From CAWKEY01 sp963696315 (GTDB taxonomy: Bacteria > Pseudomonadota > Gammaproteobacteria > Methylococcales > Methylomonadaceae), in assembly GCA_963696315.1 (NCBI GenBank), contig CAVOJU010000045.1:1-64000 (forward strand): a stretch of DNA of 64,000 nucleotides, given 5' to 3'. The notes under the pieces were generated by a model. That model was not told where the DNA came from. It searched no databases and saw nothing but the letters and a program-made list of their open reading frames with translations. Made by a program: the position numbers and the translations under genes. The first letter of the stretch is position 1, and each line of letters opens with the position of its first letter. Shown here one piece after another: positions 1 through 9,028 of the stretch.

Positions 1-467
1 AAGGCCGGCTGGAATCCCGCTATAAAATCTTCAAATTAAAAGAAGCGCTGGAACAACTCGAAGGATTTGACTGCATCTACATGGATACGCCACCTGTCCT
101 GAATTTCTACAGTCAATCAGCCCTCATCGCTGCCGATAAATGTCTGATTCCTTTTGATTGCGATGCCTTCTCCAGAGAAGCCCTCTATACCCTGATGCAG
201 GCCTTGACCGAAGTTAAGGCGGATCATAATCCCAACCTGGAAATCGAAGGCATCGTCGTGAATCAATTCCAAAAACAGGCAAAACTGCCTCGCCAGTTGG
301 TCGATGAGCTGATTGCACAAGGCCACCCGGTACTTTCTGCAATGATCTCGCCTTCTGTCAAGGTCAGAGAGTCACATTCGGAAGCGCAACCGCTGGTGCA
401 TTATGCTCCGCATCATAAACTGACTGATGAATTCCGCGCCCTGCATACCGAAATTCACGGACGTTAA
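1..467 (+). CDS. ParA-family ATPase, C-terminal part (5' end outside window)
   Basis: The reading frame is open from base 3 through the left edge, so this is the C-terminal part of a longer protein. The visible part starts GRLESRYKIFKLKEAL and contains a Walker-B-like strand and loop (YMDTPP, near positions 78-98), typical of ParA/MinD deviant-Walker ATPases. ParA proteins act in plasmid or chromosome partition or in positioning of cell structures. After the ATPase core come an EGIVVNQF strand and a C-terminal helical tail. The Walker A motif must lie before the window, so the subfamily (Soj, ParC-like or VirC1-like) cannot be decided. No ParB gene follows; the next gene is on the opposite strand. 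Confidence 0.75.
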   Translation, partial: GRLESRYKIFKLKEALEQLEGFDCIYMDTPPVLNFYSQSALIAADKCLIPFDCDAFSREALYTLMQALTEVKADHNPNLEIEGIVVNQFQKQAKLPRQLVDELIAQGHPVLSAMISPSVKVRESHSEAQPLVHYAPHHKLTDEFRALHTEIHGR

Positions 468-478
468 CCGCCTTTGAT

Positions 479-506
479 CAGGAGCCACGCGCCTTGCCGG
501 CTCCTG
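479..506. other. 8-bp stem-loop between convergent genes
   Basis: CAGGAGCC (479-486) and GGCTCCTG (499-506) form a perfect 8-bp stem with a 12-nt loop just after the parA-like stop codon. No U-tract follows on either strand, so it is only a candidate terminator for the convergent parA-like and ferredoxin genes. Confidence 0.4.
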
Positions 507-561
507 AGCATGCCCCCGCCTGACGCTCCATCTTGTTGCCCTTATCAGTTAGTCAATAGGG

Positions 562-903
562 CTAAATAACTCCAGGCCCCTGATGAAACACCCATTCCAT
601 TATCGGCTGCCCGGCCACCAGATGCTCCTTGATGATGCGGTCCAGTTTTTCGCTGTTGATGGCGTAATACCAGATGCCATCGGGTTGCACACATAGCAGC
701 GGCCCGGATTGACAAGGGCCCAAACAGGCGGCCCGGGTCTTTTTTATGCATAACGCGCCTTTATCGAGACCCATTGCCTTCAACTTCATTTTGAGCTCGT
801 CATATAGCGCCTGCCCTTCGCCATGCTCGGTGCAGCGTGGGCCGACACATACCAGCACATGACGCTGGTAATCCGGCATTTCCGGTTTAATCACTTCGGT
901 CAT
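562..903 (-). CDS. (2Fe-2S) thioredoxin-like ferredoxin
   Basis: This 113-aa protein has the Shethna/NuoE-like thioredoxin-fold ferredoxin pattern. Cys19 and Cys24 lie in LVCVGPRCTEHG and Cys60 and Cys64 in AACLGPCQSGP; together they can ligate one [2Fe-2S] cluster. The segment PDGIWYYAI and a helical C-terminus are also usual for the family. It is probably a soluble cytoplasmic electron carrier; its partner is not evident from the neighbours. Length is normal for stand-alone members. The start at 903 is the only ATG before the first strand of the fold. Confidence 0.85.
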   Translation of the reverse strand: MTEVIKPEMPDYQRHVLVCVGPRCTEHGEGQALYDELKMKLKAMGLDKGALCIKKTRAACLGPCQSGPLLCVQPDGIWYYAINSEKLDRIIKEHLVAGQPIMEWVFHQGPGVI

Positions 904-1193
904 TGAAGTCCCTCGGTTGATGGTTTTTACTGTTTATGAAGTGCTGAACACTATCATTTCGCGGATAGCGACACAGAGGCAAAAATATACGCGCCGGCTG
1001 TCTGTCATCTCGACGCAAGGCGATATCTTAGGGACTGACTCCCGTTAAGATTTCTCTTGCTGGTCGAAACGGCAAAACAACTTATCAATATCTAAGTATT
1101 TCTACTTATAAACACGGCCAACATTTTTTGTTATCGTTATGCCGTCGGAGAGACTGGCTCTCAGACTTTCTGATGTTTTGTCTCTACGCTTAA

Positions 1194-1239
1194 AAAGACC
1201 ACCTCACGCCCCCAGACTTTGATGGTGGTCTTTCTTTTT
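1194..1239. terminator. rho-independent terminator, probably bidirectional
   Basis: AAAGACCACC (1194-1203) pairs perfectly with GGTGGTCTTT (1224-1233) around a 20-nt loop. CTTTTTT follows on the plus strand, and the mirror strand also has a T-rich tail (from TAAAAAG). It lies just past the stop of the leftward cupredoxin/oxidase operon and probably ends it. The rest of the gap 904-1252 shows no convincing gene. Confidence 0.75.
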
Positions 1240-1252
1240 TATCTTTCGCTAT

Positions 1253-1880
1253 TCAGCGGATTAACCTGTTGAGCCCGAGCACTATCGCCGCCCCTGCCAA
1301 AAATGCCACGAGCAAGGCCAGCCAAGCGTTTTTATTCCAGTCTACCGGGTAAATATCGGGATTGGCCGGCGCGGAAATACCGGGAATGCTGGGCAAATCG
1401 CCATCACCGCCGCCGACCTTGATTTGCGCCTTCATACCCTTTTCCATATGCTGCGGGACTTCGCAATGCACCAGATAAGTCTTGCGCTGGCTGGGCAAAA
1501 TAAAAGAGGCCGTCTTTTGCCCCGGCCCATTGACTTCAATGGTAAACATGCCCTTGGGATAAATATAACCGGGTAAATCGTGGATCATGAACTGATGCCG
1601 GATCTTGTCATCATTGATGAAGGTGACGTTAATCCTGGAACATGGCGCCACGTCCCATTGCTGCTGATCAAAGGCATACATGCTGCCGTTGAATTTTTTG
1701 GCGTATTCATGACCGCCGCGCACCGTAATGTCAACGTCAGCCGGCAATCTTCGGACAGTCACGCGGGATCTTGTCGTTGTTGTAATTCATGATCATGCCG
1801 GTTTCATCCATGACCATACCCTCCATGCCCGCCAGAGCGTTCAAAGAACTGGCGGCCAGCCACAGCAAACGAATAAGCAT
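1253..1880 (-). pseudogene. membrane-anchored cupredoxin-domain protein, frameshifted
   Basis: Two frames together give one protein. The first runs from ATG at 1880: signal peptide MLIRLLWLAASSLNALA, then a Met-rich stretch ending DCPKIA. The second resumes with ADVDITVRGG and runs to 1253. Removing one G near 1741 (GCCGGCT to GCCGCT) joins them. The second part has a cupredoxin site: His in RHQF, then HCEVPQHMEKGM supplying Cys, His and Met (type-1 copper ligands), and a C-terminal membrane helix (WLALLVAFLAGAAIVLGL). It would be a periplasm-facing anchored copper protein. It follows the multicopper oxidase by 16 bp and is likely its electron partner or copper donor (inference). The best ribosome site (AAGGAG near 1900) serves an ATG in another frame, so a second lesion near the start is possible. 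Confidence 0.7.
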
Positions 1881-1896
1881 TTAATGCGCATCATGG

Positions 1897-3570
1897 TTAT
1901 TGCTCCTTCCTGAAGCTGCGCAGGAGAAACATCAACAGACCGATGATCAAGCCGGCAACTAAACCAAAAGCGGCAATTTTCCGATAATCCGGGGGCAGAC
2001 TTCCGGCTTCGCCCAGTAGTTGCGCAAATTCGCCCGTAGCCCACATTGGTTTTTCGCGCGCGTAATAAGAGCTGGTGAAGAACTGATCAAACATACCTTC
2101 ATGCACTTTCGGCATACCCTGCTCATCGATAAAATCGCGGTACACGACCATGGAGATATTACCCCCCGGGCTCACACCATCATTTGTCGCGCCGGTCTCG
2201 ACATGATCATGAAACATCCAGACACCTTCGCCGTCGTTATGAAGGCCGTCATTGGTCGTATCCAACTTGATATCGACGCGTTGCGCCGATGCAATATCGA
2301 CCACATCGCGAATGACTTGCATGGCCTCGGACTGTTTGATGCCGTCGTAATGCGTGACCGTGGCCTTATGGCCATGGAAATGCAACGCCATAGCCGAATT
2401 CTGAGCATTGGCGACGCGCAGTTTGATCTTTTCATTGGGCCCCGTGACGATCAGGTCATCGCGCAGCGTGTACGGGAAGGCATGGCCGTTCAGCAGGAAA
2501 TAGTTTTCATGCGCTTCGGTCATGTTGTATCCGCGGTTCATTTTTTTCTCGATCAGACGCGGATCGTTGGCTTCCTGGATGATTTTCGCCAGATGCTTGT
2601 CGACGGACTGATAATGCAGGTCATATTCCTGGGTGTACTCCTCTTTGACTCCAGCGGACGGATGCCGCACGTGGCCTCCGCCAATATTGAAGGTCTGCAC
2701 CCAGTTGTTCGGGCGATTTTCTTCTACGATGAACATACCAGCCATGCCCATCATGAAGTGCTTGTCAGTCTGTACATGGCAGTGATAAAGCATAGTACCG
2801 GTCGTCCGGGGCTTCATCTCATAAATGTGGCTGTCGCCCGGGAAAACGCCCATGTCGCCAGAGCCGCCGTGCGCGTCGCCATCGTTATCGTTGCCAGACG
2901 CTGTTTGCCAGGGGTGGTCAACGCCGTGAAAATGAATGGTATGCGGAAAATAATGCGTGTTTTCCAGTGTGATATAGATCTGATCGCCCTGCTCGACACG
3001 AATAACCGGCGACGGCGCACGCAGATAATCATTCGCCTGCCGGGAGCCATAATTTTTAACCGCCATATCGCTGGTTTTCGGCGCAAAAACCCAAAGCCCC
3101 GGCTGAATGCCCGGCGCAATAGCATAGCCAGGAAAGAGAAAATCGCCATCGGGGGTTGAGCCGTTCAACTCAATCACTTCCAGCTTGATGCGAATGATGT
3201 CGGGGTCGCCGTCATGATCCAGATCATCCGACATCGTCAAGGCATCCCCGGACAATTGCGTATTCATCCAGGTGTGCATGGAAATATTATTCATGCCTTT
3301 CACAAATGCCGCGACATCATAGGGATTGTCAGGATTACACGCCAGCGACTCGGCGATCTCGACGCCATCAATGACCTGCGCCGAGCGCCATTCCGGGTGC
3401 TCGTTTTTGCAGGGTATTTCAAAACCCGCCTGTTTTGACAGCGCGTGAGGACTTGTATCGGGCGGCTTAAGCCCCCCCTCCTGCATCGCTCCCGGCCTTA
3501 GCCAGACCGCCAACGGGATCAACAACGCTATCAGGAGAATAATCAACCCACGTAAATATTTGTTCTGCAT
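1897..3570 (-). CDS. membrane-anchored multicopper oxidase
   Basis: This is a 557-aa multicopper oxidase of the laccase/CopA type. Copper ligand motifs appear in order: HTIHFHGVDHPW, then LYHCHVQTDKHFMMGMAGMF, then MALHFHGH and finally WMFHDHVETGAT. An N-terminal signal anchor (LRGLIILLIALLIPLAVWL) and a C-terminal membrane helix (AFGLVAGLIIGLLMFLL) put the catalytic domain in the periplasm. Acidic loops (DDLDHDGDPD, GNDNDGDAHG) could bind Ca2+. I start at MQNKYLRG (3570) because the signal anchor begins there; a longer start at 3606 is possible. It is the first gene of a two-gene operon with the cupredoxin gene. Substrate (Cu(I), Mn(II) or organic) cannot be told from sequence alone. Confidence 0.8.
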   Translation of the reverse strand: MQNKYLRGLIILLIALLIPLAVWLRPGAMQEGGLKPPDTSPHALSKQAGFEIPCKNEHPEWRSAQVIDGVEIAESLACNPDNPYDVAAFVKGMNNISMHTWMNTQLSGDALTMSDDLDHDGDPDIIRIKLEVIELNGSTPDGDFLFPGYAIAPGIQPGLWVFAPKTSDMAVKNYGSRQANDYLRAPSPVIRVEQGDQIYITLENTHYFPHTIHFHGVDHPWQTASGNDNDGDAHGGSGDMGVFPGDSHIYEMKPRTTGTMLYHCHVQTDKHFMMGMAGMFIVEENRPNNWVQTFNIGGGHVRHPSAGVKEEYTQEYDLHYQSVDKHLAKIIQEANDPRLIEKKMNRGYNMTEAHENYFLLNGHAFPYTLRDDLIVTGPNEKIKLRVANAQNSAMALHFHGHKATVTHYDGIKQSEAMQVIRDVVDIASAQRVDIKLDTTNDGLHNDGEGVWMFHDHVETGATNDGVSPGGNISMVVYRDFIDEQGMPKVHEGMFDQFFTSSYYAREKPMWATGEFAQLLGEAGSLPPDYRKIAAFGLVAGLIIGLLMFLLRSFRKEQ

Positions 3571-4184
3571 TTTCAAAAAGCTGTGCGCAAACCGGATCAA
3601 CAACAAAGGCGCCCACTATACCGAATTTTTGCCGGCATGGAAGCCTATTTAAACTGGCTTTCTGTACACATTCATTATTCATACTGCCGTCGGCACTCAA
3701 GCTCAACTCTCATTTACACACCCGGAGTCAGCAGATCATAATCAAAAATCGTAAACGCTCCCATCTAACGAATAACCGCTGGATCAGGCAGCGTATTGTC
3801 ATCTAAAGCTTTTCAGGATAACGTTGTGTCAGGAAAAATATTGACATCTACTCCCATCTGAGTGAAAAAACGTATACTTTCTCAAGACGCAACCCTCTGA
3901 TTTATAGTGCTTTTCGTTATTCCAAAATTGTACGCTTTCAAAGTAAGATAGGAGTAAATCCTGCAATCAAACACCAGGATATACTTAATAATACATATAA
4001 ATCAATGATATAATGTCAATAGTTGGCAACTATTTAGATCATGATTTCAATGAATCCAAAATCCTCACACATACAGAAAAAACCAGCTACTCGGAAACAA
4101 ACAGGCAAAGTTTACATGTAAGCCACTGCAACGAGTTGCGTAGGATGCTGCCGACGTATGGAGGCGCATCAATCGCGAACGATG
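3571..4184. other. intergenic stretch without a recognised gene
   Basis: About 600 bp separate the multicopper oxidase from the group II intron stump. The first part, upstream of the leftward oxidase, presumably holds its promoter. From about 3900 to 4090 it is AT-rich. Only short ORFs without family resemblance are present, and I see no RNA gene or repeat in it. Confidence 0.5.
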
Positions 4185-4563
4185 ATCGGGTCAGAGGAGG
4201 CCGCAGCCTCCGTCTGCCCACGGAACCGTGCGTACGGGTCCGTACACGGCTCCTCACGCAAGACTTATCCATTTAGAAACTACAAACCAATGTGCCAGCT
4301 TTCGGTCGGATCGTATACCTGCCCTTTCAAGTTTATAAACCAACTGTTGGGATAGGCTTTGGTTACCGCTCGCAAGGCTGAGAGCGCCCAACGGCTGTGG
4401 TTTGAAAAGACGGCGTTAGCCGCTTGTTGTCATGGCACACCCCGTTTGACCAGTGAGTGATAAAGAGGCTTCTTACGCTTTTGCTGATAGACCAACCTTG
4501 ACCGTAATCGTCGCCGAATATGAGCTTCGATTTTCCTCAATGGGGGCGGGTAATAGGTAAAAC
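4185..4563 (-). mobile_element. group II intron, 3' remnant (maturase tail, domains V-VI)
   Basis: Read on the minus strand, this is the last quarter of a group II intron. A reading frame from about 4560 to stop 4280 encodes a maturase C-terminus: YYPPPLRKIEAHIRRRLRSR, then LVKRGV, then RWALSALRAVTKAYPNSWF. It contains an in-frame stop after KRGVP. A domain-V hairpin follows near 4220-4256 (GGAGCCGTGT pairing with ACGCACGGTTCC), then a domain-VI-like stem, and an end at CCCGAT (last base 4185), a common 3' terminus. The 5' three quarters are missing: the intron stops where the IS701-like element begins, and nothing intron-like continues beyond 5700. It cannot splice or move by itself. Confidence 0.75.
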
Positions 4564-4565
4564 TT

Positions 4566-5694
4566 AGAAGTTACGCATTGACAGCCAAGTTACAATATGA
4601 GTTTTAAAATAACCCAACCCAAAGCCACAGGAAGGCCAAGCCATGATAAGGAAAATTACCCGTCCCACTACAGCCCGTTGCACCCTGCCGATGTACATCA
4701 GTTTTTTGCTGGGCGAACCCAAATACGGCAGCTGCTGCCGTCTGGCGGAAGTGATGGACATTTCCCACGATAGCGCGAACCGTTTCCTACAGCGGGAACG
4801 CTACGAGGGCAAGGACTTATACAACGAATCCGCGCCCTTGCTGAACCTGAAAGGCGGTACGCTGAGCGTCGATGACAGCGTGCTGGACAAGCCGTACAGC
4901 CAGTATTTGGCCTTTGTCGGTTATTTCTGGTCGGGTAAGCATCACCGTTCCGTGAAGGGCATCAACCTCATCACGCTGTATTACACGGACACTGAAGGGC
5001 AACATTTGCCTGTCAACTTCCGTGTCTACGACAAATCGGAAGGCAAGACTAAGAACGACTATTTTCGCGAGATGCTGGAAGAAGTCCTGGCCTGGGGGCT
5101 AGACCCCGCTTTCGTGACCGGCGACAGTTGGTACAGCGGCGTAGACAACCTGAAGCGGGTGAAGAACCACCGGCTGAGTTGGCTGTTCGCCGTAGAAAGC
5201 AACCGTACAGTATCCGTGGAAAAAGGTCACTGGGTGCAAGTACAAAAGCTAGACATCCCCGACGATGGCCTGGTCGTTTGGCTGAAGGACTTCGGCAACG
5301 TGAAACTGTTTCGGACATGGCTGAAAGACCAGCCACGCCACTATGCAGTTTTCTTGCCCGATGATGGCCAGCTTGCTTGCTTTGACCGGAAAGCCTTCCT
5401 CGAACAACACGACAAACACTGGCATATCGAACAGTACCACCGCGCCATCAAGCAGGTCTGCAACATCGAGAATTTTCAAGTGCGTAGCAAGACCGCCATC
5501 AGGAATCACCTGTTTGCCGCCCTTTGTGGCTATGTCCAACTCCAGAAGCTCAGCGCCATGTCCTTGATAGACAACTGTTATAGCGTCCAACGCAACCTCT
5601 TCAATGAAGTCATTGCGGGATTCATCGGTACGTTGATGCCGACCATGGCGCATCTCAACCCAGAACTCCAGGCTGTCGTCAATGCGTAACTTCT
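4566..5694 (+). mobile_element. IS701-like insertion sequence
   Basis: A complete IS of about 1.13 kb. Its ends carry inverted repeats that match perfectly over 19 bp: TTAGAAGTTACGCATTGAC at 4564-4582 and its complement at 5678-5696. AACTT occurs directly outside both ends (4561-4565 and 5695-5699), which could be a 5-bp target duplication; the last bases of the IR are therefore ambiguous. The right IR overlaps the transposase stop codon. It abuts a truncated group II intron on the left and the 3' end of uup on the right, so its arrival was probably accompanied by deletion of the rest of the intron. Confidence 0.75.
4643..5689 (+). CDS. IS701-like family transposase
   Basis: This 348-aa DDE transposase has its probable acidic triad in SVDDSVLDKPYS (first Asp, about residue 77), VTGDSWYSGVD (second Asp, about residue 160) and WHIEQYHRAIKQ (Glu, about residue 275). 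The segments GYFWSGKHHRSVKGINLIT and VYDKSEGKTKNDYF are typical of the IS701-like/DDE_5 type common in cyanobacteria and gammaproteobacteria. It appears full length and intact, so the IS may still be active. ATG 4643 follows AGGAAGG-type sequence (AGGAAGGCCAAGCCATG). Family assignment is from memory of conserved motifs, so IS701 against another IS4-related group is not certain. Confidence 0.8.
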   Translation: MIRKITRPTTARCTLPMYISFLLGEPKYGSCCRLAEVMDISHDSANRFLQRERYEGKDLYNESAPLLNLKGGTLSVDDSVLDKPYSQYLAFVGYFWSGKHHRSVKGINLITLYYTDTEGQHLPVNFRVYDKSEGKTKNDYFREMLEEVLAWGLDPAFVTGDSWYSGVDNLKRVKNHRLSWLFAVESNRTVSVEKGHWVQVQKLDIPDDGLVVWLKDFGNVKLFRTWLKDQPRHYAVFLPDDGQLACFDRKAFLEQHDKHWHIEQYHRAIKQVCNIENFQVRSKTAIRNHLFAALCGYVQLQKLSAMSLIDNCYSVQRNLFNEVIAGFIGTLMPTMAHLNPELQAVVNA

Positions 5695-5738
5695 AACTTA
5701 TTTCTGAACATGTCGGATCAAATTCAAACTTTAACAGC

Positions 5739-7636
5739 TTATTCCGCCAGCGCTTCCAATTCATCCCAGCGCTGATAGATTTGTTCCAGCTTTTGTTGTG
5801 TTTTTTCCAGTTCGGACAGGGTCTTGGCAATCACATCCTGATCCTTTTTATAAAATCCGAGATGCGCTGATTTGCTTGTTTAATTCCGCTTGTTTGGTTT
5901 CCAGTTCTTCAATCAGATCAGGCAATTTCTCCAGCTCCTGCTGATCTTTAAAACTGAGTTTTTTCTTTTTGGCGGCTTCCGCAGGTTTTTCCTGCTTGCT
6001 GGGTTCCGGCATTTTTTTGCTGACTTCAGGCGGTTTCTGCGCCTTGCATTGATTCATCCAGTCGCTATAACCGCCAATAAATTCCTCAACTTTGCCGGTG
6101 CCGTCCAGCACAAACACGCTGGTCACGACGTTATCGAGAAAGGCCCGGTCATGGCTGACCAGTAACAACGTGCCGTCATAATTAACTAGTTTTTCTTCCA
6201 GCAGTTCCAGCGTCTCCAGGTCGAGATCGTTGGTGGGTTCGTCCATGATGATCAGATTGGCGGGTTTGGTAAATAAACGCGCCAGCAGCAGGCGGTTTTT
6301 TTCGCCGCCCGACAGGCTTTTGACCGGTGAACGCGCCCTGGCCGGCGCAAACAGGAAATCGCCCAGATAAGACATGACGTGGCGTTTATTACCGGCAATT
6401 TCAACAAAGTCGTTGCCATCAGCGACAGTATCGGCCACGGTCATATTGGGGTCAAGCTGCATCGCGGAGCTGGTCAAAGTAGGCGATTTCAAGCCGGGTG
6501 CCTTGCTCTACGGTACCGCTATCGGGTTCCAGTTGTTTCAGCAATAATTTTAATAAGGTGGATTTACCGGCGCCGTTAGCGCCTATCAGGCCGATTTTGT
6601 CGCCGCGCTGAATCAGCGTGGAGAAGTTTTTAACGATGGGCCTGTCGGCATAAGCAAAAGTAATGTCATTGACTTCAATGACCTTCCTGCCGGAAGCATC
6701 GCCCCGATCCAGCGCTATCTTGCTTGTGCCCTGGAGCTCGCGGCGTTGCGCTCGTTCATTGCGCAATCTTTCCAGGGCGCGCACACGGCCTTCATTGCGG
6801 GTGCGCCGGGCTTTGACACCCTGCCTGATCCAGACTTCTTCATCGGCCAGTTTCTTGTCGAATTCGGCATTCTGATTGGCTTCGTCTTCCAATGCGGCGG
6901 CTTTGCGGCTTAGATAGTCGTCATAACTGCCCTGCCAGGACACCAGATTGCCGCGATCCAGATCGACAATGCGGGTCGCCAGTTTTTGCAGAAACGAGCG
7001 ATCATGGGTTACGAATAAAACAGCGCCCTGAAAATTCAGGAGCTGTTCTTCCAGCCAGGTAATGCTTTCAAAGTCCAGATGGTTGGTCGGCTCGTCCAGC
7101 AACAAGACTTCGGGCTCTATCACCAGCGCTCTGGCCAGGGCAACGCGCCGCTTCCAGCCGCCGGATAAACCGCTGATTTTCAGTTCGCCAGGCAAATCCA
7201 GTTTGCTTAAGGTGGTTTCAACGCGTTGTTGAAAATGCCAGCCATTATGCGTCTTCCAGCTCGTGCTGCAAATCGCCGAGCTCCTTCAAGGCTTTCTCAT
7301 CTTCATAATCCATGGTCAGAGACAGCGCATGATAGCGGGTTATCCACGCGCCCAGCTCACCCAGACCGCCGGCGACGGCATCATAGATGGTGGATTCATC
7401 GGGCAGAGTCGGGCGACTGCTCCAGCCAGGCCAGTCTTAATGCCGGCTGCCGCCAGATCTCGCCATGAATCGGCATGGATATTACCGGCGATAATCTTCA
7501 TGAGCGTGGATTTGCCTTCGCCATTACGGCCCAGCAAGCCTACTCTTTCTCCGGCGTCAAGCTGAAAATCGGCATTCTTCAATAAGGCATGCGTGCCAAA
7601 GGCGATGGAAACATTGGTTAATCGTAATAAAGGCAT
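5739..7636 (-). pseudogene. uup: ABC-F ATPase Uup, five frameshifts
   Basis: The pieces assemble into one Uup-length ABC-F protein of about 632 aa. Two ABC cassettes are present: the first with GRNGEGKST, SGGWKRRVALA and LLLDEPTNHLDF, the second with GANGAGKST, SGGEKNRLLLA and IIMDEPTNDLDL. A charged linker lies between them and a Uup-type coiled-coil tail ends at 5739. Uup binds DNA branch intermediates and ribosomes and limits tandem-repeat deletion. The frame breaks near 5856-5862, 6459-6464, 7248-7254, 7407-7414 and 7464-7470, each curable by removing one base. For example, near 6462 GATGCAG to GAGCAG restores LREQLDPNMT. The protein is otherwise well conserved in every frame. Either the gene died very recently or the sequence carries errors. 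Confidence 0.85.
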
Positions 7637-7637
7637 T

Positions 7638-8864
7638 TTAGAATTCTTTGTGTTGTAAATAACGGCGCAGCATGTCCAGCCCGGATAATGCGACCTGATT
7701 CTGTTTTCGTCCTGCGGGGCCGGTCAGTGTGTGGCGGCTTTGCTGCCAGTGATCGCCGTTCAATAGCGTATTATAAAGGATGATGCTGCGGTCTTTATGC
7801 TGAAATTGATCCTGACCGCCCTCGTAGAGCTGGATCAGCACGAAATCCGCTGCGCTTTGATTTTGCAGGGCCTGAGCAAGTGTTGCGCCAGTCGCGGGTA
7901 AATTGCCCGTGTCAATGCTTACCGCCCAACGCTGCCCCAAGGCCTCCAGCGAGTGCTCGTACACCGCGCTAAGCAACCACGAACTGCCCAGGCATTTGGC
8001 CGCCAGCAAACCCTGGCTTGCGGTTTCCGCCACGGCCAGGGTTTTGCCGCCCGCAATCATCAACTGATCGACGACCGAGGCCAGACTGCCGACGGCTTGA
8101 CTCAGGCCGTCGATGCCAAAAACTGCATCGCCCAGCCGTCCGGCGACAGTCAAGGCCAGATCCCTCAGGGCCGGTTCCGGAAAATCAGCCGGAAACAGCA
8201 ACTTGGTTTGCACTTCGTCCACGCCGGCGCGAAAGCCCAGTTGAACGGGCGCGGGAATCTCGATGCCCGCCAAACGTTGCTGAATATCCGACTCGCCAAT
8301 GCCGAAGGTTTTTATGCTGATTAGTTTGCCGGGCTTTAAAACAAACCGGCTTGCCAGCAGCGGCTGGATTCTTTCCAAAAAAAGCTGCCTCATTTCATAA
8401 GGTACGCCGGGCATAAAGGCAAACCAGCAGCGGCCAAGCTGCAGGGCAAAGCCGGGCGCCGTGCCCCAGCCGTTATCGAGCCGAAGCGCGCCTTGCGGCA
8501 GCATGGCTTGCTTGCGATTGGCTTCGGGCATGGGCCGGTTTCTGTTTATAAAAAACTGCTCGATCTGTGCAAAGGCTATCTCATCAAAGCGCAGCGGCAG
8601 ATTGAAAGCCTGCGCCACCGCTTCAGCCGTTAAATCATCACTGGTAGGACCAAGTCCCCCGGTACACAGGCAGCAATCGGCGCGTGTGGAAATTTCCCGC
8701 AGCAAGTCAACCAGATCACCCAGTTTATCGCCAACCGCCGTGTGCCGGGTGACGGTAAAGCCCATGTGCACGGCCTGTTCAGAGAGCCAGGCCGAATTAC
8801 TGTCGACCGTTTGTCCGGTCACTATTTCTTCACCTTGCGAGAAGATTTCCAGGCTTGGATTCAT
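7638..8864 (-). CDS. CinA-family protein (molybdopterin-binding domain plus degenerate amidase)
   Basis: About 408 aa. The N-terminal MoaB/MogA-like domain has FSQGEEIVTGQTVDSNS and CTGGLGPTSDDLTAEAV, and the middle has FMPGVPYEMRQLF, all diagnostic of CinA/COG1058. The C-terminal domain should be the nicotinamide-nucleotide amidase (PncC), but the usual AESCTGG loop reads AETASQGLL, and later motifs are weak, so amidase activity is doubtful. CinA proteins work in NAD salvage (pyrophosphatase/deamidase) and in competence in some bacteria. I start at MNPSLEI (8864); a start 12 bp upstream exists. The stop is 1 bp from the uup start, so the two genes are probably co-transcribed, CinA first. Confidence 0.75.
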   Translation of the reverse strand: MNPSLEIFSQGEEIVTGQTVDSNSAWLSEQAVHMGFTVTRHTAVGDKLGDLVDLLREISTRADCCLCTGGLGPTSDDLTAEAVAQAFNLPLRFDEIAFAQIEQFFINRNRPMPEANRKQAMLPQGALRLDNGWGTAPGFALQLGRCWFAFMPGVPYEMRQLFLERIQPLLASRFVLKPGKLISIKTFGIGESDIQQRLAGIEIPAPVQLGFRAGVDEVQTKLLFPADFPEPALRDLALTVAGRLGDAVFGIDGLSQAVGSLASVVDQLMIAGGKTLAVAETASQGLLAAKCLGSSWLLSAVYEHSLEALGQRWAVSIDTGNLPATGATLAQALQNQSAADFVLIQLYEGGQDQFQHKDRSIILYNTLLNGDHWQQSRHTLTGPAGRKQNQVALSGLDMLRRYLQHKEF

Positions 8865-8901
8865 ATCATAAATCACTTAAAAATAAGCTCTTGACAGATG
8901 G

Positions 8902-8963
8902 GTGGGAGCGACGCCCTCGTCGCGACTAAAAGCTTTAAATCGCGACGAGGGCGTCGCTCCCAC
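8902..8963. repeat. REP-like perfect 24-bp palindrome
   Basis: Left arm 8902-8925 (starts GTGGGAGCGACGCC) and right arm 8940-8963 are perfect reverse complements across 24 bp, with a 14-nt loop containing AAAGCTTT. The arm end GTGGGAGCGACG is typical of REP elements moved by RAYT transposases. A degenerate relative lies at 57931-57985. It sits between two leftward genes and may stabilise or end transcripts. Confidence 0.8.
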
Positions 8964-9028
8964 GACTAAACAGAATCCACTTTCTGTTATGAATTGATGT
9001 GGATTCAAATCGAAGTTTACGATAAGCA

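Noticed and set aside
2020..3159. 379-aa plus-strand ORF
   Set aside because: It is the antisense of the multicopper oxidase gene, whose copper motifs are unmistakable on the minus strand; the ORF itself has no family features.
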